NCBI GenBank assembly: GCA_965249745.1
Contig: OZ252252.1
Location: forward strand, 1,488,001-1,552,000
DNA length: 64,000 nt
Direction: 5' to 3'
Source of the DNA: JANYHH01 sp965249745
Lineage (GTDB): Bacteria; Deinococcota; Deinococci; Deinococcales; JAAFIG01
The notes under the pieces were generated by a model. The model was not told the DNA's origin, searched no databases, and saw only the letters and a program-made list of their open reading frames with translations. The translations under genes were made by a program, and so were the position numbers. Shown here piece by piece: positions 27,268 through 36,766 of this stretch. How positions within the stretch are numbered: position 1 is the stretch's first letter; each line of letters opens with the position of its first letter.

Positions 27268-27774
27268 TGGAACTTTGAGGGGTGCTGCCAAGCTTCAAGC
27301 TCGGGCGGAGCGACCGCCAAGCCAAGCGTTGACGCACGGCAAGCCTGCCAGGCTAGCTTTTACCCAATCTCTGAGAGTCCGATTCCCTGAGGCTTGCCTC
27401 GTTGTTGCAATGCTCGAATGATAGGGCGCGCTTCTTGGGTAGATAAAAAGATTCAAAGCTGTTCATACCTCGAGCCTTGGCTTGAGGTTCTTGATCTCGA
27501 GCCAGAAAAAGCGATAGAAATTGTCGTGACTGGAATTCTGACGGTCCGGGTTTCAATCCTCCCCGCTCGAGGTTCTGGCAAGCGTGTTGCAAGCCCACGC
27601 TTGCCAGAACCTCGAGCGAGCTGGAAATCTCGAGACAAACCGAACAGAGAGAAGGCGCGAGTTGTAATAACTCGTGCCTCCCTGAAACGCAAATGATTGA
27701 AGATGCCACGTTCGTTTCGACCCCTCGAGCCGGGCTGATTTCTACCGCTGAGCCAACCGTGTCCGCGATCTGAG
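27268..27774. other. 507-bp convergent spacer without a convincing gene
   Basis: It separates the Nudix gene and the cyclophilin gene. Apart from the long hairpin at 27564-27618 and several CTCGAG copies I see no gene or RNA. Open frames on both strands here lack start signals and protein-like composition. Confidence 0.55.
27564..27618. repeat. 23-bp perfect inverted repeat
   Basis: Arms 27564-27586 and 27596-27618 are exact complements over 23 bp (core GAGGTTCTGGCAAGCGTG), with a 9-nt loop. There is no U tract after it in either direction. It could be a bidirectional 3' end, an RNase III substrate, or a decayed small mobile element. Confidence 0.75.
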
Positions 27775-28344
27775 CTATTTCTCTGCGATGTACAACCGCG
27801 TAATGCTGTCGGGCTGCACCCCGAAGCTCGGGCGGTTCGGATCAATCCGTTGCAATTTGTCCAGCACGTCAATCCCGTCTATGACCTTGCCGAAGACACT
27901 GTGGCGACCGTCCAAGTGCGGTGTGTCCATGAAGGTGATGAAGAACTGCGAGCCGTTGCTGACGGGCTGACTCGTGTTCGCCATGCTGAGAATGCCCTTG
28001 CCCCGGTGCTTCAGGCTGGGATCGAACTCGTCGGCGAACTTGTAACCCGGACCGCCGCTGCCGGTACCGGTCGGATCACCGGTTTGCGCCATGAAGCCGT
28101 CCAGCACACGGTGAAACTTGATGCCGTCGTAGTAGTGATGACGCGCCAGCCAGACGAAGGAATTCACCGTGGTCGGGGTTTTATCGGCGTACAGCTCCAA
28201 GACCATGCGCCCCTTGGTGGTTTCCACGACGGCAGCGTACTGCTTGCCGGATTCGATGGCTTTGCCAGCCTCTTTGAAACTGGTCTGGCGGTCCTCGGAG
28301 AGAAACGGCGTGGCAGTGTAACCGGCGGGAATGAAATCTGACAT
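27775..28344 (-). CDS. Peptidyl-prolyl cis-trans isomerase, cyclophilin type, cytoplasmic
   Basis: A 189-residue cyclophilin without signal peptide. The core shows TPTTVNSFVWLARHHYYDGI, KFHRVLDGFMAQTGDPTGTG, FADEF, ILSMANT and NGSQFFITF with the catalytic Arg in FHRV. A 35-residue N-terminal extension (SDFIPAGYTATPFLSEDRQT) is shared with the lipoprotein paralog next door. AAGGAG precedes ATG 28344. The two cyclophilin genes are collinear, 52 bp apart, and are probably cotranscribed; this one acts in the cytoplasm. Confidence 0.93.
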   Translation of the reverse strand: MSDFIPAGYTATPFLSEDRQTSFKEAGKAIESGKQYAAVVETTKGRMVLELYADKTPTTVNSFVWLARHHYYDGIKFHRVLDGFMAQTGDPTGTGSGGPGYKFADEFDPSLKHRGKGILSMANTSQPVSNGSQFFITFMDTPHLDGRHSVFGKVIDGIDVLDKLQRIDPNRPSFGVQPDSITRLYIAEK

Positions 28345-28395
28345 GGGACTCCTTGTAGCTAGGGTTGAAACATGGCCTCGAGCCTGGAGAAAAAT

Positions 28396-29139
28396 TTACT
28401 TCGGCTTTTGAACGATGAATACTCGCGTCATCCGAGTCGGTGTGGCGGGCGGTTCACCGCGCACGATCTTGTCCAGCACGTCTAAGCCTGCCACAACCCT
28501 ACCGAAAATCGTGTATTGCCCGTCCAGGTTTGGCGTGGCCGCCAGGGTGATGTAGAACTGCGAGCCATTGCTTTCCGGGTCCTGCGTGCGGGCCATGCCA
28601 AGGACGCCCTTGGTGTCGTATTTGTACTTCTTCCTGATCTCCAACCCGAACTCGTACCCTGCGCCGCCCTGACCCCATTTGCTGGAATCCGCGCTCAGCG
28701 TGTTCGGATCGCCGCCCTGAACCACGAAGCCCTCGACGACGCGGTGGAACGCGATGCCGTCGTAGTAATGATGCAGCGCCAGCCAGACGAAGGAATTCAC
28801 CGTGGTCGGTGTGTCGTCCTCGTACAGGTCCAGCACCATGCGCCCGACATCGGTTTCAATCACGGTTTGGTAATCGGTCTTGTCCTTCAGCACGTACTGC
28901 GCTTCCTTGAAGCTGCGCATCGGTGCAGCCGACAGAAACGGCGTGACCGTGTACCCAGCCGGAGCCTCTGGTTTGCTCGAGGCGACGACTGCTGGCGGTG
29001 GGGTCGGAGATGTGGCAGGCGGTGTAACCGCGATCGGCGGCGGACTCGAGGCTTGCGATTTATTATCCTTGCAGCTTCCCAGGACGCCGCTCAGGGCCAG
29101 GGCAGCCGTCAGGATAGCTGCGGTTTGAAGTGCTTTCAT
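28396..29139 (-). CDS. Cyclophilin-type prolyl isomerase, lipoprotein
   Basis: A 247-residue paralog of the downstream cyclophilin, exported as a lipoprotein: signal peptide with lipobox LGSC (Cys about residue 23), then a 35-residue Pro/Ser-rich tether, then GYTVTPFLSAAPMRSFKEAQ and the isomerase core (FHRVVEGFVVQGGDP, GMARTQDPESNGSQFYITL). An insertion near TLSADSSKWGQGG distinguishes it. It likely folds proteins at the outer face of the cytoplasmic membrane. ATG 29139 is preceded by GGAGG; a longer frame to 29265 lacks a signal peptide. Confidence 0.93.
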   Translation of the reverse strand: MKALQTAAILTAALALSGVLGSCKDNKSQASSPPPIAVTPPATSPTPPPAVVASSKPEAPAGYTVTPFLSAAPMRSFKEAQYVLKDKTDYQTVIETDVGRMVLDLYEDDTPTTVNSFVWLALHHYYDGIAFHRVVEGFVVQGGDPNTLSADSSKWGQGGAGYEFGLEIRKKYKYDTKGVLGMARTQDPESNGSQFYITLAATPNLDGQYTIFGRVVAGLDVLDKIVRGEPPATPTRMTRVFIVQKPK

Positions 29140-29255
29140 GGAACCTCCGAGGATGAATTGTACCGGGTAACGTGAGTCTCGGTCTCGAGGAGACGGGAAT
29201 GGCTTGAAGCTCGCCCGGTTTTTTGGTGGTGGCGTGATATCGGACTCGTGTGGCA

Positions 29256-29284
29256 GGGTCAGCACGGGGACCGACCCCTACGAA
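29256..29284 (-). repeat. GTAGGGG-palindrome repeat
   Basis: On the reverse strand TCGTAGGGGTCGGTCCCC leads into GTGCTGACCC, a hairpin of the same family as the element at 15598. Confidence 0.55.
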
Positions 29285-29330
29285 ATCTGGAATGCGCGCG
29301 GCGGCTTTGTCTCGAACACCGCACGTTGTT

Positions 29331-29354
29331 GTAGGGGCGAAGCACGCTTCGCCT
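29331..29354 (+). repeat. GTAGGGG-palindrome repeat
   Basis: GTAGGGGCGAAGC and GCTTCGCCTA pair over at least 7 bp. It is the second copy in this spacer. Confidence 0.55.
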
Positions 29355-29414
29355 AGGATCAACCAAGCTACCATCCAGATCAACCCGCGCTCGAGAATGG
29401 GATCGTTGCCCGCC

Positions 29415-29984
29415 TCAATCCTCGAGCCATTCAATACCAGGTCCGTCACCCGAACCGCTCAGCTCGTCCACGAAGAGCGGCATCAGCTTGGCGAGCGATT
29501 CCACCCGCGAGGCCGCGAACTCCATCTCCTCCGGGTTTTGCGCCGCCGCTCCGACCCGCAGGCAAGCGTTGTAAAACCGCGCCACCTCGAGACCGCGCTC
29601 GGACAGCCGGGCCCGCTCCGTGGGAGAGAGGATTTGCGCGGCGAACTCAGTTTCGTTTTCAAAAATGACGTGTCCGCCCACGCGCCAAACAGACAATAGA
29701 AAATCGTTAATCTCGCGCGGGTTGCGCCACATGCCGAAGCACAACTCGTCGGTGATCCGGTCCAGTTTGGATAGTCGCTCGGCGGTCAATGGCTTCACGG
29801 TGATAAGTTCCCGCGCCAGGGCTTGCCGCTCGAGGCGACGGGCGGCGTACTGCGGCAGGCTGAGAAAGCCTTGCGGCGTCAAGCGTTCGCCCAGCAGGGC
29901 GCGCACGCGATGTGCGATCACGTAATCCTGGTATTCCTTTTGCAATTCCGCGATGCCCTCCTCGTGGTTTTTAGTCGGACTCAC
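29415..29984 (-). CDS. Hypothetical protein, 189 residues, helical
   Basis: Soluble and highly charged, with predicted helices throughout (ELQKEYQDYVIAHRVRALLG, SKLDRITDELCFGMWRN, FAASRVESLAKLMPLFVDEL). I do not recognise the family and see no catalytic motif. The gene is supported by a TAGACT box on the reverse strand (29991-29996) 6 nt before GTG 29984, the same arrangement as several sure genes here. It is divergent from the aquaporin gene. Confidence 0.75.
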   Translation of the reverse strand: MSPTKNHEEGIAELQKEYQDYVIAHRVRALLGERLTPQGFLSLPQYAARRLERQALARELITVKPLTAERLSKLDRITDELCFGMWRNPREINDFLLSVWRVGGHVIFENETEFAAQILSPTERARLSERGLEVARFYNACLRVGAAAQNPEEMEFAASRVESLAKLMPLFVDELSGSGDGPGIEWLED

Positions 29985-30080
29985 CGCTCGAGTCTATGGG
30001 TTTCCGCCTGGGGCGTTTGTGCCGGGCGTCCACGGCGCTCATTGATCCGAACATTTGAAGAATGTATTTGACGAGTGCAT

Positions 30081-30111
30081 TTGACATGGAGGCACTGAGG
30101 GCGGGTACACT
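30081..30111 (+). promoter_or_regulatory. Candidate promoter of the aquaporin gene
   Basis: TTGACA (30081-30086) and TACACT (30106-30111) are both good boxes, but the spacer is 19 bp. The resulting leader would be about 37 nt. Confidence 0.45.
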
Positions 30112-30154
30112 CACGCTGGATTTCAGGCTCGAGGGACAACTGACAGGGGGCGTT

Positions 30155-30805
30155 ATGGGTGTATTCATCGCAGAATTTATTGGAACCTTCGCACTGATGT
30201 TCATCGGGGGCGGCGCGATCATCAACGGCGGGGCGGGACTGGTCGGTGTGGCGCTAGCCCACGGGTTGACGATTGCCGTGTTCGGGAGTGCCTTCGGTGC
30301 GGTTTCGGGCGGGCACTTCAACCCGGCGGTCACGCTGGCGATGCTGTCCACGGGACGGATTGAGTCCGTGAAAGGAGTTGGCTACATCGTCTCGCAGTGC
30401 CTCGGGGCGCTCATTGCGGCGTTCCTGCTGACGGTCGCTTACCCGGCCGATCTGGTCAGCGCCGCGAACCTCGGGACGCCGCTGGTCGCCTCGAACATTA
30501 CCCTGGGCGGGGCGATCATCTTGGAGGCGATTGCGACTTTCTTCCTGGTGAGCGTGATCTTCGGCACGGCCGTGGACTCGAGAGGGCCGAAAGTCGGTGC
30601 GCTGTTCATCGGGTTCACCGTGGCGCTGGACATTCTGGCGATTGGACCGATGACCGGCGGGGCAATGAACCCGGCGCGCAGCATCGGACCGGCCCTGGTG
30701 AGCGGGCACCTGGAGAATTTCTGGATTTACTGGGTTGGACCGATCATCGGCGCGGTCGCGGCGGCGTTCCTGTACGACATGGTGATGCTGAAAAAAGAGG
30801 CTTGA
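30155..30805 (+). CDS. MIP-family water/solute channel (aquaporin)
   Basis: A 216-residue channel with six membrane helices and two half-helices carrying the family's NPA boxes: HFNPAVT (about residue 52) and MNPARS (about residue 170). The first transmembrane helix starts GVFIAEFIGTFALMFIGGGA. The position equivalent to Phe43 of E. coli AqpZ appears to be His (ALAHGLTI), a variant common in bacterial MIPs, so strict water selectivity cannot be assumed. ATG 30155 has GGGGG upstream. No neighbour indicates a glycerol operon, so an osmotic role is the default reading. Confidence 0.9.
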   Translation: MGVFIAEFIGTFALMFIGGGAIINGGAGLVGVALAHGLTIAVFGSAFGAVSGGHFNPAVTLAMLSTGRIESVKGVGYIVSQCLGALIAAFLLTVAYPADLVSAANLGTPLVASNITLGGAIILEAIATFFLVSVIFGTAVDSRGPKVGALFIGFTVALDILAIGPMTGGAMNPARSIGPALVSGHLENFWIYWVGPIIGAVAAAFLYDMVMLKKEA

Positions 30806-31125
30806 TCGCTGTCCAATCGCGGCTCGCCTCGCCCATCTCGAGGTTGAGAATGCACTTCCGAACGATGCGACTCGAGGTGATCGTGTTGCGACCAAGCGTA
30901 CCAGTGGGTTTGCCCCTACCAGGGTCGCATTCTGGTGATCCCGACTCGAGTCTGAAACTGGTTTGATCGAAGCTGCAAGCGGTTCATCGGGGTGAGTCCT
31001 GTCGGCTTCTTGTCGGCTTAGTCACGCGCTAGGTGAGGCTCGCCCCTACGACAAAATAGGGGTCTCGAGCCTAGGGGACGGGCGGTTTTACGACCGCCGT
31101 TCTTTCTCGGGCTAGACTCCGGGGC
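30806..31125. other. 320-bp spacer with GTAGGGG-type repeats
   Basis: It contains GGTAGGGGCAAACCCAC on the reverse strand (about 30902-30918) and a paired CTCGCCCCTA / TAGGGGTCTCGAG element (about 31037-31070), both of the GTAGGGG family. A stem ACGGGCGGT/ACCGCCGT lies at about 31078-31100. No gene is seen. Confidence 0.5.
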
Positions 31126-32127
31126 GTGCCCCATTATCGTCTCGCGCTCATTGGTTTCGGCAACGTCAACCGCTCGCTGGTGACACTTCTGGAACGTAAA
31201 CGCGCGACCCTGGACACGGATTACGGCATCAGCTTTTCGGTCACCGGCGTGTACTCGAGACGCCTCGGGTTGATCGCCGACCGCGATGGGTTGGACGCTG
31301 CCGCACTGCTCGAGGGAAACGTCACACCCTCTGCTCTCGAGACCGTGGGCGACTGGCTGGACGCGAGCGGCGCAAATCTGGTGTTTGAAGCCTCGAGCTT
31401 GGAACCATCTAGCGGCCAGCCCGCGATTTCCTATATCCGCGCCGGTCTGGAACGCGGGATGCACGTCGTGACCGCCAACAAAGGACCCGTGGTTCACGCC
31501 GCCCGTGACCTCGAGCGGCTGGCAGCGGCCCACGGCGTCAGGTTCAGATTCGAGGCGACCTTCATGGGTGGCAGCCCGATTTACAGTTTGCTGCGCGAGT
31601 GCCTGCCCGCCGCGAAACTCTTGCGTTTCCGGGGCTTGCCAAACGCCACGACGACCATGATTCTCGAGGCGATAGAGCAGGGTTTGAGCTTTGACGAGGG
31701 TGTGAAACGCGCTCAGGAGTTCGGGATCGCCGAGACCGATCCGAGTTTCGACGTGGACGGCTGGGACAGTGTTGTGAAAATCCTTGGCTTGGCGAACACA
31801 GTCATGGGCGCGAGTCTAGGAATTGCCAGCGTGGACCGCACCGGCATTCGTGACCTGTCGGTTGAAGAGATCAGGTCGGCTCGAGCCAGCGGCACACCGA
31901 TTCGCCTGGTCGCTACCCTCGAGTACGAAGCGAATGATTTACGCGCCTCGGTGAAACCAGAGCGCTTAGCCATCACGGATTCCCTCTCGAGCGCTCGAGG
32001 GAGCGACATGATCGCGCGGTTCGAATTCGATGTCTTGCCCGCAATCGAACTGGTCTCGCGCGGCGCGGGCGCGATGGAAACCGCGTATGACATGTTAGCA
32101 GACTTTATCAACATCGCCCGAGAGTGA
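31126..32127 (+). CDS. hom: Homoserine dehydrogenase, short form
   Basis: NAD(P)-dependent reduction of aspartate semialdehyde to homoserine, at the branch to threonine and methionine. The 333-residue protein has a Rossmann start LALIGFGNVNRSLV, VVTANKGPVV, FEATFMGGSPIYS, and the catalytic segment ETDPSFDVDGWDSVVKILGL with the conserved Asp and Lys. It stops after the catalytic domain; the ACT regulatory domain of many homologs is absent, so allosteric threonine inhibition through ACT is not expected. GTG 31126 lies 7 nt past TAGACT (31113-31118), indicating a leaderless transcript. Confidence 0.92.
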   Translation: MPHYRLALIGFGNVNRSLVTLLERKRATLDTDYGISFSVTGVYSRRLGLIADRDGLDAAALLEGNVTPSALETVGDWLDASGANLVFEASSLEPSSGQPAISYIRAGLERGMHVVTANKGPVVHAARDLERLAAAHGVRFRFEATFMGGSPIYSLLRECLPAAKLLRFRGLPNATTTMILEAIEQGLSFDEGVKRAQEFGIAETDPSFDVDGWDSVVKILGLANTVMGASLGIASVDRTGIRDLSVEEIRSARASGTPIRLVATLEYEANDLRASVKPERLAITDSLSSARGSDMIARFEFDVLPAIELVSRGAGAMETAYDMLADFINIARE

Positions 32128-32206
32128 AAAATAGACTTGTTGCGAACGTACTGTTTCGTCTCGCCCCGCGCGTCAGGGGGCGAGTGCCGCGAGCTGCCCT
32201 TGACGT

Positions 32207-32300
32207 TACTGATAAAGGCACGCTTCGGCTAGCCTACGTTTGCGTCACAGACGCATTCTATTGCCTCAAAACGGTAAGCTGACCATGCCGAACTCAGTAA
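32207..32300 (+). repeat. Dispersed 94-bp intergenic repeat, copy B
   Basis: Same length as copy A and about 84 percent identical by eye; begins TACTGATAAAGGCACG and ends GCCGAACTCAGTAA. It lies downstream of hom and downstream (reverse strand) of the CoxM-like gene. Confidence 0.85.
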
Positions 32301-32346
32301 TCTCAAGAATCGTCTTCAGGCTCGAGTTTGTCAGCCTCAAAGGTGG

Positions 32347-32372
32347 CCGGGTTTGCCATGGCAAACCCCTAC
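32347..32372 (-). repeat. GTAGGGG-palindrome repeat
   Basis: On the reverse strand GTAGGGG leads into a perfect 20-bp palindrome GGGTTTGCCATGGCAAACCC. With copy B it accounts for most of the 32128-32524 spacer, in which I see no gene. Confidence 0.65.
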
Positions 32373-32524
32373 GAAAAAATGCGGTGGTTACGCTCGAGCT
32401 GTGGATGGGGAGGTGTCTCGCAGATGGCACACGTGGGACAGGGCCACGCCCGCCGTTCATAGGAGATCCAATAAAAAAGTCTCGCCAGGCGGACACACCC
32501 GGCGAGACACGTCCGATTCTAGAC

Positions 32525-33325
32525 TTAGGCCATCGCTCGAGCCAGCGCCCGTTTCGCCATGACATCCACCAGATGCGCCCGGTAATTCGAGCTGGCGAAA
32601 CTATCGCCCATCAATTCGCTCGCATTCACCAAGCCCTGACAGGCTGACCCTGTACCTTCTATCTCGAGCTTCGTGAGCCTCATCACGTGATCGCCCGCGC
32701 CGGTCAGCGCCGCTCGCACCGCTCCGTCGCGCACGGCGACCGCCACGCCGACAATCGCGTAGCGCGAGGCCGGATGCGCGAACTTCTCGTACGCGCCCTT
32801 CGCGCCGGTCGGAATGTGAATCTCGGTCAACAGTTCGCCCTCAGCGACCGCCGTTTCAAACATGCCCAGGAAAAACTCATCGGCGCTCACGACCCTCGAG
32901 CCAGTCGCGTTCTGAATCTTCAGGCTGGCATCCAGCGCCAGCATCGCCGCCGGGTAGTCGGCGGCCGGGTCGGCGTGCGCCAACGCCCCACCGATCGTGC
33001 CCTTGTTGCGAATCATCGGATCGCCGATCAGCGCCGCAACCTCTGGCAAAAGGGCGCATTGCTGCTTCAACAGCTCCGAAAACTCAATTTCACGGTGCGT
33101 CACCATCGCGCCCAGCACGAGGTTCCCACCCTCGAGCCGAATGCCGTGCATCTCGGCGACCTTGCTAATATCAATCAGGGTGCTCGGCGAGGCGAGCCGC
33201 AATTTCATCGCCGGAATCAGCGAGTGACCGCCCGCCAACAGTTTCGCGTCTGGGTTGGCCGCCAGCAACGATATTGCCTCCGACACGCTGGACGCTTTGT
33301 GATAGGTGAATTCGGCGGTGTACAT
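32525..33325 (-). CDS. FAD-binding subunit of a molybdenum hydroxylase (CoxM-like)
   Basis: A 266-residue FAD subunit that passes electrons from the iron-sulfur subunit to an acceptor. The FAD phosphate loops are AGGHSLIPAMKLRLASP near residue 32 and TIGGALAHADPAADYPA near residue 110, both typical of CoxM. It is third in the order small, large, medium, with 135 bp after the large-subunit gene. The S-L-M order is the one described for form II CO dehydrogenases; form I operons run M-S-L. The substrate may not be CO. Confidence 0.88.
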   Translation of the reverse strand: MYTAEFTYHKASSVSEAISLLAANPDAKLLAGGHSLIPAMKLRLASPSTLIDISKVAEMHGIRLEGGNLVLGAMVTHREIEFSELLKQQCALLPEVAALIGDPMIRNKGTIGGALAHADPAADYPAAMLALDASLKIQNATGSRVVSADEFFLGMFETAVAEGELLTEIHIPTGAKGAYEKFAHPASRYAIVGVAVAVRDGAVRAALTGAGDHVMRLTKLEIEGTGSACQGLVNASELMGDSFASSNYRAHLVDVMAKRALARAMA

Positions 33326-33460
33326 GGGTGACTCCTTCTGGCTGTTATCTCGAGACCTGCGCGTGCGTTCGCAAGTTCCGGTTGAACTCGAGGATTGGAT
33401 TTTTGGGGGGCAGCCGTCAGATCAGCTTTTTGGGTTGAGCTGGAAGCTGATGGGTCCTCC

Positions 33461-35836
33461 TCAATCGTCCGCCGCCTCTGCCAACATCCCTCTGCCCGCA
33501 TTCATCGCGTTCCAGACTTTTTCTGGGGTGTACGGCATGTCCAAGTGCTTGACCCCGAACGGCGCGAGCGCGTCAACCACGGCGTTAGCCACGGCGGCGG
33601 TGCTGGCAATCGTGCCCGCCTCGCCGATGCCTTTCAGACCCAGCGGGTTGTGCGGGCTGGGCGTGACGGTATGACCGATTTCTAACTGCACCATGTCGTC
33701 CGCCCTGGGCATCGCGTAATCCATGTACGAGCCGTTCGTCAGGTTGCCGTCGTCGTCGTAGACCGCGCCCTCTAACATCGCCTGTCCCATGCCCTGCGCC
33801 ACGCCGCCCTGGACCTGACCCTCGGCGATCATCGGGTTGATGATCGGCCCGCAATCGTCCACGCAGACGTACCGAATGAGTCGGGTCTTCCCGGTGTCCG
33901 CGTCAATCTCCACGACCGCCAAATGCGTCCCGAACGGGTACACGAAGTTCTTCGGATCGTAAAAATGCGTCGCCTCCAACCCCGGCTCGAGATCCGCCGG
34001 GTAGTTGTGTGCCAAGTGCGCCATCAAGGAGACATCGAAGAAGGTCTTGGATTTCTCGGGGACGCCCACGACGCTGAAGACCCCATTCTCGTGAACTACG
34101 TCCTCGGGGGCGGCTTCCATCAGGTGGGCCGCGATCCGTTTGGCTTTGTCGTTAATCTTGTTCGCCGCCATTTTGATGGCACTCACCCCGACCGGGGCGC
34201 TCCTCGAGCCGTACGATCCCCAACCGTGCGGCAGTCGGGCTGTATCACCGTGGATGATGGCGATGTCCTCCACGGGAATCTGCAACTCGTCCGCCACGAC
34301 CTGCGCGAAGGCCGTTTCGTGCCCCTGTCCGTGGCTGTGCGAGCCGGTTAGGACTTCCACTTTTCCGGTCGCGGCGACGCGAATCAGCGCCGATTCCCAC
34401 TGTCCCGCCTGTGCCCCCAACTGCCCGACCAGGGCTGACGGAGCCAACCCGCACGCCTCGAGGTAGGTGCAGACGCCGATCCCGATGTACTTCCCCTGTT
34501 GACGCAGCTCGGCTTGCTGGGCGCGGAGCGCTGTATAGCCCAACTTTTCCAGCGCCATGTCCATCGCGGGTTCGTAATTGCCGCTGTCGTACTGAAGCGC
34601 CACCGGCGTCTGATACGGGAATTCGTCCGGCTGAATGAAGTTCTTGCGGCGCACGTCCACCGGGTCCATGCCCAGTTCCAATGCCACGGTGGACACCATG
34701 CGTTCCACCAGGTAGGTCGCCTCGGGTCGGCCCGCGCCGCGATAGGCATCCACGCCGACTGTGTTGGTGTACGCGCCGCGCACCTGCGCGTGAATCGCCT
34801 TCCATTTATAGGTCCCGTTCAGCAGCGTGCCGTACAGGTACGTCGGCACGGCGGGCGCGAAGGTCGTCAGGTACGCGCCCATGTTGGCGATCGTGTTGAC
34901 CCGAAGCGCTAGGAGCTGACCGTCGTTGGTGACGGCCGCCTCGGCCAAGGTCTCGTGATCGCGCCCGTGGGCATCGCTCATGAAGGCCTCGCTGCGCCGG
35001 GAGGTCCACTTCACCGGGCGGTTGAGCTTTTTGGCGGCGAACAGCACGATCACTTCTTCCGGGTATTGGAAGATCTTGCTGCCGAAACCGCCGCCCACGT
35101 CCGGGCTGACGATTCGCAACTTGTGTTCCGGGATGCCCATGATGAACGCCCCGAGCATGACGCGGTGAATGTGCGGGTTCTGCGAGGTCGTGTAGAGCGT
35201 GTACTCGTCCCCGGCGCGACGGTACTCCGCCAAGCTGGCCCTGGGTTCAATCGCGTTCGGGATCAGGCGATGATTGCGAAGCTCGAGCCGGACAATTTTA
35301 TCTGCCTTAGCGAACTCGGCTTCGGTCGCGGCGGCATCCCCGATCTCCCAGTCGAACGCCAAATTCCCCGGCGCTTCGGGATGGACTTGCACGGCTCCCT
35401 CCGCTAACGCCGCGCTCCCCAGCACCACCGCGTCCAGCGCCTCGTACTCCACGTCTACCAGCGCCACGGCATCCTCGGCCACCGCTTTAGATTCCGCGAT
35501 TACGGCCGCGACGATATCGCCAACGTGATTGACCTCCTCAGGTTGAATCGCGTGATGGGCCGAGATCTTCAAGTCCGGCAGTAACCAACCTGTCGGAATC
35601 GGATTGATGCCCGCCCCGACCAGATCCTTCCCGGTCAGCACCGCCAGCACCCCCGGCAGGGCCAGCGCCGCGCTCGAGTCAATCTTCTTAATCCGCGCGT
35701 GGGCGTACGGCGTCCGCACCATTGCCGCGTAGGTCATGCCCAGGACACTGATGTCATCGGTGTAATTACCTGTCCCGGTGATGAAACGCGGGTCCTCGAC
35801 GCGCTTCATGGCCTTGCCAAAGAATTTCTCGGTCAT
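33461..35836 (-). CDS. Molybdopterin-binding large subunit, CoxL-like, form II
   Basis: A 791-residue catalytic subunit of the xanthine oxidase family. Landmarks are GGGFGSKIF, the active-site loop AYRGAGRPE (form II/BMS type; true form I CODH has AYXCSFR), SHSHGQGHETAFAQ, and the catalytic Glu in LKGIGEAGT near the C-terminus. These residues fit an active molybdenum hydroxylase, but the loop lacks the copper-ligand Cys of characterised CO dehydrogenase, so CO oxidation is doubtful. AAGGAG precedes ATG 35836. No coxDEFG maturation genes are in the window. Confidence 0.9.
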   Translation of the reverse strand: MTEKFFGKAMKRVEDPRFITGTGNYTDDISVLGMTYAAMVRTPYAHARIKKIDSSAALALPGVLAVLTGKDLVGAGINPIPTGWLLPDLKISAHHAIQPEEVNHVGDIVAAVIAESKAVAEDAVALVDVEYEALDAVVLGSAALAEGAVQVHPEAPGNLAFDWEIGDAAATEAEFAKADKIVRLELRNHRLIPNAIEPRASLAEYRRAGDEYTLYTTSQNPHIHRVMLGAFIMGIPEHKLRIVSPDVGGGFGSKIFQYPEEVIVLFAAKKLNRPVKWTSRRSEAFMSDAHGRDHETLAEAAVTNDGQLLALRVNTIANMGAYLTTFAPAVPTYLYGTLLNGTYKWKAIHAQVRGAYTNTVGVDAYRGAGRPEATYLVERMVSTVALELGMDPVDVRRKNFIQPDEFPYQTPVALQYDSGNYEPAMDMALEKLGYTALRAQQAELRQQGKYIGIGVCTYLEACGLAPSALVGQLGAQAGQWESALIRVAATGKVEVLTGSHSHGQGHETAFAQVVADELQIPVEDIAIIHGDTARLPHGWGSYGSRSAPVGVSAIKMAANKINDKAKRIAAHLMEAAPEDVVHENGVFSVVGVPEKSKTFFDVSLMAHLAHNYPADLEPGLEATHFYDPKNFVYPFGTHLAVVEIDADTGKTRLIRYVCVDDCGPIINPMIAEGQVQGGVAQGMGQAMLEGAVYDDDGNLTNGSYMDYAMPRADDMVQLEIGHTVTPSPHNPLGLKGIGEAGTIASTAAVANAVVDALAPFGVKHLDMPYTPEKVWNAMNAGRGMLAEAADD

Positions 35837-35962
35837 GGGAGGCTCCTTTGGAACTGTTAGCGAAAGGTATGCGAATGCGTTTGCAGGTTGAGCCAGTCTC
35901 AGGCGATCTGGTCTGAGTCAAAGCGTTTGGCTCGAGGTTTTGGGTCAAGCTGGTCGTTGCCC

Positions 35963-36463
<501 letters not shown>

Positions 36464-36766
36464 AAACACCTCCGAAAATTTACTCGAGCGCGTGAGGAAC
36501 CGGGATTGTGCGGCGTCAACTGGTGTTCAAGGGCAACCTCGAGATGACCCACTCGAGCCTGAGAGAGACTCGTCGTGTCGTTGAATTGTCGTTCGCCCGC
36601 GATTCTACGCCATTCGGGACGGGCAGGGATCAACTGTGACGGCAGATAAAATTAAGGCGACCGAGAGGTGTGAGCTGCGCACCTCGAGCGACTGGCGATG
36701 ATGGCCGGGATCGCTTGCGACCTCTGGGTTCTCGAGGGTCGGTTGTGCGATTAAATAGCTTTTTTT

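Noticed and set aside
27535..27575. tRNA-like CCGGGTTTCAATCCT in the Nudix-cyclophilin spacer
   Set aside because: Only a T-arm-like piece; no acceptor stem or anticodon arm could be paired.
27353..27872. Open frames on both strands of the Nudix-cyclophilin spacer
   Set aside because: No start signals, composition driven by CTCGAG and the hairpin; conflicting frames.
31078..31100. Hairpin upstream of hom as an attenuator
   Set aside because: It lies before the likely transcription start of hom (TAGACT box at 31113), so it would not be in the transcript, and it lacks a U tract.
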